Made by a program: the position numbers and the translations under genes | Part shown: piece by piece, positions 8,587 through 18,013 of the stretch | Layout of the letters: every line of letters starts with the position of its first letter | How positions within the stretch are numbered: the stretch's first letter is position 1 | The notes under the pieces: model-generated | Seen by the model: the letters and a program-made list of their open reading frames with translations, nothing else | Told to the model about the DNA's origin: nothing | Database searches by the model: none | Assembly: GCA_002375765.1 (NCBI GenBank) | Contig: DFMV01000040.1 | Coordinates: 1 to 64,000, forward strand | Reading direction: 5' to 3' | DNA length: 64,000 nt | Origin: Rhizobiales bacterium UBA3584 | GTDB taxonomy: Bacteria; Pseudomonadota; Alphaproteobacteria; Rhizobiales; Devosiaceae

Positions 8587-9707
8587 ACGTGCAGGCGATT
8601 TCGGGGTTCGGCGTTAAGGGCCCGGCCTGTTTTCTGCTTGAGCTGGAAGGGCGTCGTATCCTTCTTGACTTCGGACAGGGGCCAGACGAGGACGCGCATC
8701 TAGACCTCGGCGCGATCGGCAGGATCGACGCCGTGCTGATCGGCCATGCACACAAGGATCATGCCGGTGCATTGTCCCGGTTGTGGGAAATCGGTGATCC
8801 CCCTGTCTATGCGACAGAATGCGTCCAGATGCTGGTCGGTGGCGGCGCCAATATCCGATCCTTGCCGATGTTTGGAGAGGCAGAGGTTTTGGGTCTTCAG
8901 GTGCGCACCGGACGCAACGGTCACGCGCCTGGAGGCGTCTGGATTCGCGTTGGTGGTGAGGATGGCGTGCTTTATGGCGGCGATTTTTCGTTCGAGAGTT
9001 TGCTCTATCCGTTTGATCCGTTCCCGACAGCGGCCGTCGCCATTCTTGATGCATCGTACGGCATATGGGACGAACCCTTGATCAATGGGGTCAATCTCAT
9101 CCTGGACCGAGCCAGCCAAGGACCCATACTGCTACCAGCGCCGGCCGGGGGTAGGGGGCTCGATATGGCCATTGCCTGTTATCGGGCTGGCCTGCCGGTG
9201 GCACTGTGCTCCGCGAACCGCATGGTGGCGCAAATGGTGCTTGGCCGGCCCGGGCTCATTGGGGCAGAGGGAACTGAACTGCTGGTCGCGACGCTTGCTG
9301 CCGCACGCCCACTCGAAGCCATGACAATCCCTCAAGGTGTGATGATCGCCGCCAAGCCCGATGGAGCCGCCGGAATTTCCGCCGAACTGATCGCCCGCTA
9401 CGCGGACCGTTCCGAGGTGGCAATCATCTTTACCGGTTACCTGCCAAAGGGCACCCCCGCCCGGGACCTTGTCGAGAGCGGTCGCGCCGAGATCGTGCGA
9501 TGGAATGTTCATCCCCGGCTCAGCGATTTCAGAGCTGCGATGGAGGCTATCGCCCCCGATAAGGTGATCCCTGCGTTCCTTCCGCAAAACGACATCGAAG
9601 CCTTTAGGGCCGCGGTTGGTGATGCGCGGCTCGTTGATGGTCAATGGAAAAATGTTGAGACGGGCGATGGCCACGAGCGTCATGCCAGTGTCATTGCGTC
9701 CGCCTAA
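8583..9707 (+). CDS. MBL-fold metallo-hydrolase, beta-CASP-like
   Basis: The protein has 374 residues. The metal-binding motif HAHKDH is at about residues 53-58, with further ligands likely in NGHAPGG and YGGDFSFES. The C-terminal third resembles beta-CASP enzymes: IIFTGYLPKGTPARDL and WNVHPRLSDFRAAMEAIAPDKVIPAF match the region that carries the late histidine in RNase J/CPSF73 relatives. Those are nucleic-acid hydrolases, but here the gene is inside an importer operon (4-bp overlap with the ATPase, 35 bp before the binding protein). This suggests it acts on the imported ligand, for instance a phosphodiester, although no substrate is proven. Confidence 0.75.
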   Translation: MNVQAISGFGVKGPACFLLELEGRRILLDFGQGPDEDAHLDLGAIGRIDAVLIGHAHKDHAGALSRLWEIGDPPVYATECVQMLVGGGANIRSLPMFGEAEVLGLQVRTGRNGHAPGGVWIRVGGEDGVLYGGDFSFESLLYPFDPFPTAAVAILDASYGIWDEPLINGVNLILDRASQGPILLPAPAGGRGLDMAIACYRAGLPVALCSANRMVAQMVLGRPGLIGAEGTELLVATLAAARPLEAMTIPQGVMIAAKPDGAAGISAELIARYADRSEVAIIFTGYLPKGTPARDLVESGRAEIVRWNVHPRLSDFRAAMEAIAPDKVIPAFLPQNDIEAFRAAVGDARLVDGQWKNVETGDGHERHASVIASA

Positions 9708-9742
9708 AGCACGGGCGTCAATTCCCTACTCCAGAGGCTTTC

Positions 9743-10732
9743 ATGACACGCTTGTTTTTCACCTTGGGCGCTGCCCTGATGCTTGGCACTGCCCCTGCGG
9801 CCGTTCTGGCGCAAGACAACTCCACCATCATGGTCTACACCTCGCAGCCGACCGAGCAAATGGAGGCGGTGGTGGCCGCTTTCAATCAGGATCATCCTGA
9901 AATCACTGTCGAATTGTTCCGCTCGGGTACCACTGAAGTCATGAGCCGCATCCAGGCAGAGGCCGCTGCCGGCGACGTTCAGGCCGACGTCGTGCTCATC
10001 GCCGACGCCGTCGCCATGACCCAGCTCAAGAATCAGGGCATGCTCTATGCCTATGAGGACGCCCCGGTCGAAAACCTGCCCTCAAGCGTCGTCGATCCCG
10101 ACATGACCTTTTTCGGCACCAAGCTGATCACGACCGGCATCATCTACAACACCGAGCTGGTGGAAACCGCCCCCACATCCTGGGCCGATTTGACTGCTCC
10201 TGAGGTGGCATCCGGCCTTATCATGCCCAGCCCGCTTTACTCGGGCGCTGCCGTGATCCACGTGGGCACCATGGTTCAACAGGATCAGTTCGGTTGGGAC
10301 TATTACGAGACCCTTGCAGACAACGGCGCGATTGCCGGTCAGGGCAACGGCACCGTGGTCGAAGCCGTCGCTCGCGGTGAGAAGCCCTACGGCATCATCA
10401 TCGAATATATAGCGCTCAATGCCAAGGCCGACGGCTCGCCTGTCGAGTTCGTGTTCCCCGAGGAAGGCGTGACCTCGATCACCCAGCCTGTCGCCATTTT
10501 CGAAGGCACCGACAATCTCGAGGCCGCCCAGACTTTCGTCGATTGGCAGCTCTCGGAAGTTGCCCAGCAGCAGTCGGTCGAACAGGGATACTTCCCGATC
10601 TTTGCCGGCGTTCAGCCTCCTGCCGGTTATCCTGAAGTCGAGACTCTGACGATCATTGAGGCCGATCCGGCAGTGATGCTCGCAGAGGACGAAGCCAACA
10701 AGCAGAATTTTGCCGACCTCTTTGGTGGCTGA
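9743..10732 (+). CDS. ABC transporter substrate-binding protein (Fe3+/2-aminoethylphosphonate-like)
   Basis: The protein has 329 residues. A signal peptide (about 1-23, ending AVLAQ) exports it to the periplasm. The mature part follows the class of iron(III)/2-aminoethylphosphonate binding proteins: IMVYTSQPTEQMEAVVAAF, then QADVVLIADAVAMTQLKNQG and ITTGIIYNTELV. The usual tyrosine pair for Fe3+ binding is not obvious, so a small organic ligand such as a phosphonate is plausible. Its last codons overlap the likely permease start (GTG 10725). Confidence 0.85.
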   Translation: MTRLFFTLGAALMLGTAPAAVLAQDNSTIMVYTSQPTEQMEAVVAAFNQDHPEITVELFRSGTTEVMSRIQAEAAAGDVQADVVLIADAVAMTQLKNQGMLYAYEDAPVENLPSSVVDPDMTFFGTKLITTGIIYNTELVETAPTSWADLTAPEVASGLIMPSPLYSGAAVIHVGTMVQQDQFGWDYYETLADNGAIAGQGNGTVVEAVARGEKPYGIIIEYIALNAKADGSPVEFVFPEEGVTSITQPVAIFEGTDNLEAAQTFVDWQLSEVAQQQSVEQGYFPIFAGVQPPAGYPEVETLTIIEADPAVMLAEDEANKQNFADLFGG

Positions 10733-12455
10733 TCCGAACTTGGATACGGCTGCTTCGCGAAAGCGATTTCCAGTGTCCGGCGAGCAGGTTTTGCTCGCCG
10801 GGCTCTGCATTTACGTGCTTGTCCTAACCATTCTGCCACTTGGCCGTCTGCTTGTTGAGGGGCTCCAGCCTGGCGATGAGGGGGAAGCGCTGGGGGTGTT
10901 GCTCGACACCTGGACCGGGCGCGCCGTCGGGCGTGCGCTGCCCAACACAATTGTTGCGGGGTTGGCCTCGACGCTGGTGTCGGTGGTCATCGGGGCCGTT
11001 TTGGCCTTCGTGTTGCGGCTGACCGACCTCTGGGGCAAATCGGCGCTCATCTTTCTGGCCATGCTGCCGATGCTGATCCCGCCGCAGATTTCGGCGCTGG
11101 CCTGGATCGAATTGAGTGGGCCGTCCAGCCCCATCCTGCGGGCGTTGGCTCTCGCGCCGCCGCCGGGAACAACAAATCCGCTGTACTCGCTCGGCGGTAT
11201 CATTTTCGTGATGGGTATCGAACATTCACCGCTCGTATTTCTTGCCGTTGCGGCGGCACTGGGGAGCGTTTCCAACGACCTTGTGGAAGCCGCTCGGGTG
11301 AGTGGTATCAGACCGGGCCGCATTGTTGGTGCCATCATCGTACCAGCTGTCGCGCCGGCATTGACCGCGGGCGCCGCTCTCGCCTTTGTGTCTGCGATCG
11401 GCAATTTTGGCGTGCCAGCGCTCCTGGGCATTCCGGGGCGCGTCACGCTTCTGACCACTCTGATCTATCAGCGACTAAACGGCTTTGGTCCCAGCGTCCT
11501 GGGGCAGGTGGCCGCCATAGCGTTCATTCTGATCGGACTTGCCATTGTCGGACTGGCCGTCCGGGCATTTCTGGTCCGGCAGGTTCCCACTCTTGACCGC
11601 ACCGGCGAGCCGATCCGGCCCTTTGCGCTTGGGCGTTGGCGCTTGCCGGCCACCCTTGTGGTGTGGCTGGTTATGCTCGTGCTTTCCATCCTGCCCTTAA
11701 TAGCACTGGTCGCGGGGGCGCTGGTACCCGCGATTGGCGTCAGGCTGAGCCTTGAAACGCTATCCTTGGAGAATTTTCAGTTTGTCTTGTTTGGGAGCGA
11801 TGCCATCCGCCGGGCTTTTGCCAACTCGATGGCTCTGGCCGGGCTATCGGCGCTGATCTGCGCCGCGGCAGCCGTGCCTCTGAGCTATTTCGCCATTGTG
11901 CGCAATCATCCTCTTGCCAAGGCGCTCGATATGGCTGCAGAAGCGCCCTATGCCGTGCCTGGCACCGTGGTCGCACTCGGGATCATCATCGTTTTTCTTC
12001 CACCGATCCCGCTGCTGGGCTTTTCGATCTATGGGTCCTTTTTGATCCTGCTCGTCGCCTATCTCGCACGGTTTTTGTTGCTGGCCCTGCGGCCGGTGAG
12101 TGCCGCGTTTGCCACGATGGACCCGGCGCTTGATGAGGCTGCACGGGTCTCGGGGATTCGGTCGTTGCGTCGGCTGGCCTTTATTGCCGCGCCCATTGCG
12201 CTGCCCTCCGCCATCGCGGGCGCAATGCTGATCTTCATGGCTGCGTTCAACGAGTTGACCCTATCGGCTTTGCTTTGGTCGACGGGCGTCGAAACGCTCG
12301 GTGTCGTGGTGTTCTTTCTGCAATACGAAGGTAATTCGCCCGCTGCCGCGGCGTTGGCGAGCGTCGTTGTCGCTGTTACTCTTTTGCTGGCTGCGATTGT
12401 CGATCTGGCCGGACGCCGCCTTGCTCCCGGGGCGGTGCCATGGGATGTCCGCTGA
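10725..12455 (+). CDS. ABC transporter permease, duplicated (FbpB-like)
   Basis: The protein has 576 residues and about 12 transmembrane segments in two homologous halves, each with an EAA loop: VEAARVSGIRPGRIVGAIIVP near residue 195 and LDEAARVSGIRSLRRLAFIAAP near residue 475. Such fused permeases act as one polypeptide with a homodimeric ATPase. The start is uncertain: GTG at 10725 overlaps the end of the binding-protein gene by 8 bp, and TTG at 10710 is also open. It is the last gene of the operon. Confidence 0.88.
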   Translation: MADPNLDTAASRKRFPVSGEQVLLAGLCIYVLVLTILPLGRLLVEGLQPGDEGEALGVLLDTWTGRAVGRALPNTIVAGLASTLVSVVIGAVLAFVLRLTDLWGKSALIFLAMLPMLIPPQISALAWIELSGPSSPILRALALAPPPGTTNPLYSLGGIIFVMGIEHSPLVFLAVAAALGSVSNDLVEAARVSGIRPGRIVGAIIVPAVAPALTAGAALAFVSAIGNFGVPALLGIPGRVTLLTTLIYQRLNGFGPSVLGQVAAIAFILIGLAIVGLAVRAFLVRQVPTLDRTGEPIRPFALGRWRLPATLVVWLVMLVLSILPLIALVAGALVPAIGVRLSLETLSLENFQFVLFGSDAIRRAFANSMALAGLSALICAAAAVPLSYFAIVRNHPLAKALDMAAEAPYAVPGTVVALGIIIVFLPPIPLLGFSIYGSFLILLVAYLARFLLLALRPVSAAFATMDPALDEAARVSGIRSLRRLAFIAAPIALPSAIAGAMLIFMAAFNELTLSALLWSTGVETLGVVVFFLQYEGNSPAAAALASVVVAVTLLLAAIVDLAGRRLAPGAVPWDVR

Positions 12456-12512
12456 AGCGCTCGCAGGAAAAAGCCGACCGATCTCGTTTGGCTGGTTTGC
12501 CTTTCAGGATGC

Positions 12513-13364
12513 TTATTGTGCCGCTGACGGGTGACCAGTCCGGCCCAATATTTCGAGAGCTCTATGTCCCTCAACCCGACTACGTCCTAGCACTTCGGCA
12601 ATCCCGGCGACCTGCGCCACGGAAATGGAATTGCTGGCAATAGGCCGGCCATGGGGATCAACGATGCTGTTCTCAAACCCGACGCGGGCATGAAGGCCGA
12701 GCCCTAGCGCTGTCGCAAGTGCCGCACGCTCTCCCTTACCGAACGCGCATACCATCCCGATTAGGTCGGCATCGCCGGCTTCATGCAGTCGGGCCGCGAA
12801 GGCCATGAGTTCGGCCGGATTGCTGGTGTGCTCATCTGCGTAGCGTCCAAGAACCATCAATATAGCTGTTGGGCCGTCAGGCAACGCGCCGGACGTCCGC
12901 AGGGCGAGCAAGCGCTCCAGGTCGCCGAGATCGTACAGAATGTGCTGGACGCCGATTTGCTCGAGGCGGCACCAGGCATAGAAATCGCAAGCTTCCGAAT
13001 ACGGTTCCGGATCGGGCAGCATTTCCCTGATGGCTATCGATACGGCATCGGGATGCACCGCCTTTACGAGGGAACGTTGTTGGGCGGGCGTATAGCGGCC
13101 AACGGCTTCCGTCGTAATCTGCACAGCCAGGTCGGGACCGGCTTCGCGGCCTATTGCGGCGATGAGGTCCTTATAGCCCTCGGGCTCCAGCACGTGCCGG
13201 CCGTGTTCGTCGCGGATATGGGCGTGGATGGCACCGGCGCCCGTCGCAAAACACTCGGCAGCGCAACGCGCCGTCTCGGCAATCGATACGGGCAGGGCCG
13301 GGTGGTCCTTTTTGGTGCGGCGAGCGCCGTTGGGCGCAACCATGATGAGAACAGGCTCGGCCAT
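12513..13364 (-). CDS. BKACE-family beta-keto acid cleavage enzyme (DUF849)
   Basis: The protein has 283 residues. The N-terminus (LIMVAPNGARRTKKDHPALP) and the metal-site segment GAGAIHAHIRDEHGRH, plus the late glutamate in GFENSIVDPHG, match the BKACE family (3-keto-5-aminohexanoate cleavage enzyme type). These Zn enzymes react a beta-keto acid with acetyl-CoA, giving acetoacetate and a new acyl-CoA. Three bases separate it from the aminotransferase gene upstream, so the aminotransferase may produce its beta-keto substrate. The side-chain specificity is unknown. Confidence 0.85.
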   Translation of the reverse strand: MAEPVLIMVAPNGARRTKKDHPALPVSIAETARCAAECFATGAGAIHAHIRDEHGRHVLEPEGYKDLIAAIGREAGPDLAVQITTEAVGRYTPAQQRSLVKAVHPDAVSIAIREMLPDPEPYSEACDFYAWCRLEQIGVQHILYDLGDLERLLALRTSGALPDGPTAILMVLGRYADEHTSNPAELMAFAARLHEAGDADLIGMVCAFGKGERAALATALGLGLHARVGFENSIVDPHGRPIASNSISVAQVAGIAEVLGRSRVEGHRALEILGRTGHPSAAQ

Positions 13365-13367
13365 CGG

Positions 13368-14699
13368 TCAGATCAGGCTGTTTTCGATCGCTGCGGCGAG
13401 CCGGTCGACGATCAGATCGATTTCCGTGTTCTCGACTATAAACGGTGGTGCAAGAAGGATGTGATCGCCACTCTCGCCGTCTATCGTGCCGCTCATCGGA
13501 TAACACATCAGCCCCAACGCCATCGCGTTTGCCTTGATCCGGGCCGCCAGCCTGGTCCCGGGTGGAAACGGTGCCTTTGTCTCGCGGTCTGCAACCAGTT
13601 CGAGCCCGATGAACAGGCCGCGCCCGCGAATATCGCCAATGTGGGCATGATCGGAGAACTGCTTTGCAAGCCGGTCCGTGAGGTATCGTCCCTTTTCGCG
13701 CACTCCCGCCAGCATGTGAGGATGTGAAATCTTTTCTAGAACGGCGAGTCCGGCGGCAGTCGCCATAGCGTGGCCGTTATAGGTATGCCCGTGCTGGAAA
13801 AAGCCGGAGCCGGCGGCGACGGCATCATAGATGCGGCCCGACACCATAAGGGCACCGATCGGTTGATAGCCGGCGCCGAGGCCTTTTGCGATAGCGATCA
13901 TATCGGGGGCAATGCCGTCCTGCTCGCATGCAAACAATGTTCCCGTGCGCCCCATGCCGCACATGACCTCGTCGGCAACAAGCAGAATGTCATATTTGTC
14001 GCAAACTGCCTTGATCTTCTGGAAATAGCCCTCGACGGGCGGCACGGCACCCATGGTGGCGCCGACCACTGGCTCGGCAAGGAACGCCGCCACGGTATCG
14101 GGGCCGAGTTCGACGATCTTGTCCTCGAGTTCGGCGGCAAGTCGATCGGCATAGGCAGTGTCGGATTCGTTGGGCAGCTTGTCGCGATAGGCGCGGCAGG
14201 GCGAGACGTGATGCATCGCCTCGACCATAAAGGGCGCGAACTGGGAGCGACGCCAGCGGTTGCCGCCCGCCGACAAGGCGCCGATCGTGTTGCCGTGGTA
14301 GGACTGCCAGCGGGCGATGATGTTGCGCCGCTCGGGTTGATCGATCTCCAGAAAATATTGCCGGGCGAGCTTGATCGCTGCTTCCATCGCCTCCGAGCCC
14401 CCGGACACGAAATAAGTGCGCTCGATGCCATCGGGGGCCAGACTCACAAGTTTTTCAGCCAGTGCTTCTGCGGGTTCGCAGGTGAAAAAGCCGCTGTGAG
14501 CAAAAGCGAGCGTATCGAGTTGGTCTTGGATGGCGGCGCGGATGTCTAGATCGGAATGGCCGAGACAGGAGACCGCCGCTCCGCCAGAGGCATCGAGATA
14601 GCGCTTGCCCTCGGCGTCGATCAGATAGGGGCCGTCCCCGGCAACCGCAACCGGCATGTCGGCCTTGGTGTGGCGGGGGAAAACGAATCGGGATTTCAT
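13368..14699 (-). CDS. Class III PLP-dependent aminotransferase
   Basis: The protein has 443 residues. The order of motifs is that of omega-amino-acid/glutamate-semialdehyde type aminotransferases: SGGSEAMEAAIKLARQYF (PLP phosphate site), WQSYHGNTIGALS, LLVADEVMCGMGRTGTLFA (Asp contacting the PLP pyridine), and IAIAKGLGAGYQPIGA with the Schiff-base lysine. The start at 14699 avoids the end of the upstream uspA gene; an ATG at 14759 would overlap it. With the TAXI-TRAP importer and BKACE in the same run of genes, the likely job is deamination of an imported beta- or omega-amino acid. Confidence 0.88.
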   Translation of the reverse strand: MKSRFVFPRHTKADMPVAVAGDGPYLIDAEGKRYLDASGGAAVSCLGHSDLDIRAAIQDQLDTLAFAHSGFFTCEPAEALAEKLVSLAPDGIERTYFVSGGSEAMEAAIKLARQYFLEIDQPERRNIIARWQSYHGNTIGALSAGGNRWRRSQFAPFMVEAMHHVSPCRAYRDKLPNESDTAYADRLAAELEDKIVELGPDTVAAFLAEPVVGATMGAVPPVEGYFQKIKAVCDKYDILLVADEVMCGMGRTGTLFACEQDGIAPDMIAIAKGLGAGYQPIGALMVSGRIYDAVAAGSGFFQHGHTYNGHAMATAAGLAVLEKISHPHMLAGVREKGRYLTDRLAKQFSDHAHIGDIRGRGLFIGLELVADRETKAPFPPGTRLAARIKANAMALGLMCYPMSGTIDGESGDHILLAPPFIVENTEIDLIVDRLAAAIENSLI

Positions 14700-14725
14700 G
14701 GCGATCTCTGAGTTCGGGTTGAATT

Positions 14726-15160
14726 TCAGTCTTGAGAGCGAACCACGAGAACCGAACACTTTGCATGACGCACCACGCGCGCCGCGTTGGGGCCGAGAAG
14801 ATAGTCTTCGAGTTCGGGACGCCCTGCCGACATGATGATCAGATCGGTCCCGATTTCGCGCGCATAGTGGAGGATGACCTTGTAAATGACCCCGTGGTCA
14901 ACGATGTGGCGGTGCCTGACTTCCGGGGGGATCACCTGCCTGGTGAAGGCATGAAGCTGCTGGTTGCCCGCTTCGAGTGCCTTTTTTTCGTGATCAGCGG
15001 GAAAAAAACCGCCCACAAATGACAGGCCGAAATCGGGGACCACGGTCAGGATGTGGATCTTGGATCCGAAATCGCGCGCATAGCGTACAGCGGTTTCAAC
15101 AGCTTCGCGCTCATCGTCGAGATGGGCGAGGTCGATGGCAAGCAGGATATTGTCGTACAT
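14726..15160 (-). CDS. TRAP-associated universal stress protein (TeaD-like)
   Basis: The protein has 144 residues with a single Usp domain: N-terminal MYDNILLAIDLAHLDD and C-terminal LIIMSAGRPELEDYLLGPNA, then ARVVRHAKCSVLVV. TeaD, the UspA encoded next to the Halomonas ectoine TRAP transporter, binds ATP and modulates transport; this protein has the same length and position. It starts 9 bp after the TRAP permease stop, so it is in the same transcript, and it precedes the aminotransferase gene by 26 bp. Confidence 0.9.
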   Translation of the reverse strand: MYDNILLAIDLAHLDDEREAVETAVRYARDFGSKIHILTVVPDFGLSFVGGFFPADHEKKALEAGNQQLHAFTRQVIPPEVRHRHIVDHGVIYKVILHYAREIGTDLIIMSAGRPELEDYLLGPNAARVVRHAKCSVLVVRSQD

Positions 15161-15169
15161 GTCGGCCTC

Positions 15170-17941
15170 TCAAGCTTTCGCCGTATCGGTTGCTGCGAGT
15201 TTTCCGCCATTGCGGCGCCGCCGCTGAAGCCAATAGACCAGTCCGAGTATCAAAAGGGCTGGGATGAACATCAGCTCCTTGGGGGGGCGGGACTCATCGA
15301 CGACCAGTACTTCGGTGATCTGCATGCCGAAATTGACCCCGAAACGTTCGGCTTCCGATCCGAAATCGACAGACGTGATCTGGGCCTGCTCGCCCATGGT
15401 CATCACCTGCAATCCGGCCTGTGCCAAGCGCTCCTGGCCCGAGCCCTCCGGACCGAGATTGAGCATTACCGTTTTGGAGACGTTATCGCCCAGCGGCGAT
15501 AATCCTTCGACACTTAGCCGGATATAGCCGTTCTCGGGCAACTGCTCGGCAATTTCGACGACCTCAGCGGGTGAGCGACTCTCATAGGGCGGATAAATCA
15601 TATCCATCCAGAATCCGGGGCGGAACAGCGTGAAGCATACGATCAACAGGAGAACGGATTCATAGATGCGGCTGCGTACAATGAAGAACCCTTGCGTCCC
15701 GGCTGCGAACAGCAGCATGGCTCCGATTGAAGATACGACGAGGAGGATCAGTTCGAACGGCGAGCCGATGCCGATGAGCAGCAACTGGGTGTTGAAAATA
15801 AAGATGAAGGGCAAGAGCATAGTGCGGATGTCGTAGCTGATTGCCTTGAGCCCGGTGCGAATGGGATCGCCCCTCGAGACAGCCGCGGCCGCAAAGGACG
15901 CCAGACCTACGGGCGGTGTGACGTCGGCCATCAGCCCGAAATAAAAGACAAACAGGTGCGCGGCGATCAGTGGAATTACCAGCCCTTGTTGCGAACCTAG
16001 TTCCACGAGTACTGGCGCCATGAGCGTGGCGACGATGATGTAGTTGGCGGTGGTGGGAAGCCCCAGACCGAGCAGAATGCAAATCGCCGCGGTCAGAATG
16101 AGCATGATCAGCAGATTGCCACCCGAGACGTACTGGACCACATCGACCAGAACGCCGCCGATGCCTGTTTGAGCCACAACGCCCACGATGATGCCGGCGG
16201 CGGCGGTCGCGACGCCAATTCCAACCATATTGCGCGCGCCGGCGACCAGCCCCTGAAAGAGGTCGATGACCCCCTGTCGGGCTGGCCCGACAATGTCGGA
16301 CGCCCGGCGCATCAGCGCAATGATGGGCCGTTGAGTGAGGAGAATGAAGATGAGGAAGGCCACGGCGTAAAAAGCCGAAAGACCCGGCGAAAGCCGTTCG
16401 ACGATCAACGCCCAGACCAGTACGACGACGGGCAGGATGAAATGGAGGCCCGTGCGCAGGGTCTTGCCAACCTCGGGCAACTCGATCACGGGGGCGTTGG
16501 GGTCATCGAGTTCGAGATCGTCCTCGCGCGCCGCCACCCAGAGTAGGGCGAGATAAGCGAGAAGGACTCCAATGGCGACAATGTTGGTTGCGATTGGGCC
16601 GAAGACGTCGCGCGTCCAGCCAATGCCGTAATAGATGGCGCCTGCGAGAATGATCAGGCTCGCAACGGTGATGCCGAAGTTGATGGCCGAGCGATACCAG
16701 ACAGTTTGCGTGCGGCGCGGCAGACCTTTGAGGTCATCCTTTACCGCTTCGAGATGCACGAGGTACAGCAGCCCGATATAGGAAATGATGGCCGGAAGAA
16801 AGGCGTGTCGAATGACATCGACATAGGGAATGCCGACATATTCGACCATCAGGAACGCTGCGGCGCCCATGACAGGGGGCATGATCTGGCCGTTGGTCGA
16901 TGCGGCGACCTCTACGGCACCGGCACGTTCGGCGGGGAAGCCGACGCGCTTCATCAGGGGGATGGTGAAGGTGCCTGTGGTCACCACATTGGCAATCGAT
17001 GAGCCTGAAATAAGCCCGGTCAATCCGGAAGCGACGACGGCGGCCTTGGCCGGGCCGCCGCGGAAGTGGCCGAGCAGCGAAAAGGCGACCTTGATGAAAT
17101 AATTTCCGGCACCGGCCTTGTCGAGCAACGCACCGAACAGAACAAAGAGAAAGACGAAGCTCGTCGAGACCCCAAGGGCAATGCCGAAAACGCCTTCGGC
17201 GGTCAGCCATTGCTGGCTCATGGCGCGCTGAAAGGAGGAGCCGCGATGCGCGATCATGTCGGGCATGATCTGGCCGCCAAACGTATAGAACAGAAAAATG
17301 CAGGCGATTACCAACAGGGCCGGGCCGAGCGCGCGACGTGTGGCCTCAAGCAGCAAAACCATGCCAACGCCCGCTGCAATAAGATCGAGCAGAGTGGGCA
17401 GGCCGGGACGCGCCGCCAGATCGGTGTAGAATATGTACAGATAGCCAGCGGACACGGCCGCGAGCACTGCCAGGACCCAATCGACGGCGGGGACGACATC
17501 GAGCGGCTTGGGGCGGAAGGCGGCAAACGCAACTGCACCGGCCACCAGTGCCATGATTGCGAAAATGGGCCATTGCTCCGAACCGCCGGCAAAGAGCGAG
17601 GCCGCATAGAGCAGAAATCCTGCTCCAGCGAGCCCGAAGACGATGGCGAAGACGGGGACGCCGCCAGTGCGCTTCACTATGCCGGGATAGGCCGTAAAGG
17701 CAAGAAACAGTGCGAAGGCGAGATGGATTGAGCGCGCCTGGGTATCGTTGAAGATGCCGAAGCGGAACCAGAAGGGGAAGGGCGAAGCGATCCATATCTG
17801 GAACAATGACCAGGCCAGAGCGACAAGGAACAAGATTTTGGCTGGCAGGCCCGAAGGGTTGCGCGCGCCGGTATCGGCCTTGGCAACGATGTCCTCGGGA
17901 TTGTCGCCGCCGACCGCTTGACCGGATGTTTGTTCGCTCAT
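15170..17941 (-). CDS. TRAP transporter fused 4TM/12TM permease with DUF3394
   Basis: The protein has 923 residues. The fused small (Q) and large (M) subunits occupy about residues 1-700; GLTGLISGSSIANVVTTGTF and LGLGLPTTANYIIVATLMAP are the characteristic M-subunit repeats of TAXI-type systems. The C-terminal 200 residues (from about NTQLLLIGIG) match DUF3394, found in a subset of fused permeases. The start at 17941 has a good ribosome site (GGGAGGC). A GC-rich hairpin separates it from the binding-protein gene, which would lower permease relative to binding-protein expression. It moves its substrate by Na+ symport with the TAXI protein. Confidence 0.92.
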   Translation of the reverse strand: MSEQTSGQAVGGDNPEDIVAKADTGARNPSGLPAKILFLVALAWSLFQIWIASPFPFWFRFGIFNDTQARSIHLAFALFLAFTAYPGIVKRTGGVPVFAIVFGLAGAGFLLYAASLFAGGSEQWPIFAIMALVAGAVAFAAFRPKPLDVVPAVDWVLAVLAAVSAGYLYIFYTDLAARPGLPTLLDLIAAGVGMVLLLEATRRALGPALLVIACIFLFYTFGGQIMPDMIAHRGSSFQRAMSQQWLTAEGVFGIALGVSTSFVFLFVLFGALLDKAGAGNYFIKVAFSLLGHFRGGPAKAAVVASGLTGLISGSSIANVVTTGTFTIPLMKRVGFPAERAGAVEVAASTNGQIMPPVMGAAAFLMVEYVGIPYVDVIRHAFLPAIISYIGLLYLVHLEAVKDDLKGLPRRTQTVWYRSAINFGITVASLIILAGAIYYGIGWTRDVFGPIATNIVAIGVLLAYLALLWVAAREDDLELDDPNAPVIELPEVGKTLRTGLHFILPVVVLVWALIVERLSPGLSAFYAVAFLIFILLTQRPIIALMRRASDIVGPARQGVIDLFQGLVAGARNMVGIGVATAAAGIIVGVVAQTGIGGVLVDVVQYVSGGNLLIMLILTAAICILLGLGLPTTANYIIVATLMAPVLVELGSQQGLVIPLIAAHLFVFYFGLMADVTPPVGLASFAAAAVSRGDPIRTGLKAISYDIRTMLLPFIFIFNTQLLLIGIGSPFELILLVVSSIGAMLLFAAGTQGFFIVRSRIYESVLLLIVCFTLFRPGFWMDMIYPPYESRSPAEVVEIAEQLPENGYIRLSVEGLSPLGDNVSKTVMLNLGPEGSGQERLAQAGLQVMTMGEQAQITSVDFGSEAERFGVNFGMQITEVLVVDESRPPKELMFIPALLILGLVYWLQRRRRNGGKLAATDTAKA

Positions 17942-17973
17942 TGAAGCCTCCCGCATGCTCAGCCGAACCAAAA

Positions 17974-17999
17974 CGGCCGGGGCGTTCTCACCCCGGCCG
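17974..17999 (-). terminator. Attenuator-like hairpin between TAXI gene and TRAP permease
   Basis: On the minus strand CGGCCGGGG pairs with CCCCGGCCG around an 8-base loop, followed by TTTTGG. It sits in the 72-bp gap after the TAXI stop and ends about 33 bp before the permease start. The short U-run suggests partial termination or 3'-end protection of the TAXI mRNA. Confidence 0.6.
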
Positions 18000-18013
18000 C
18001 AAAGCGTATTGGA

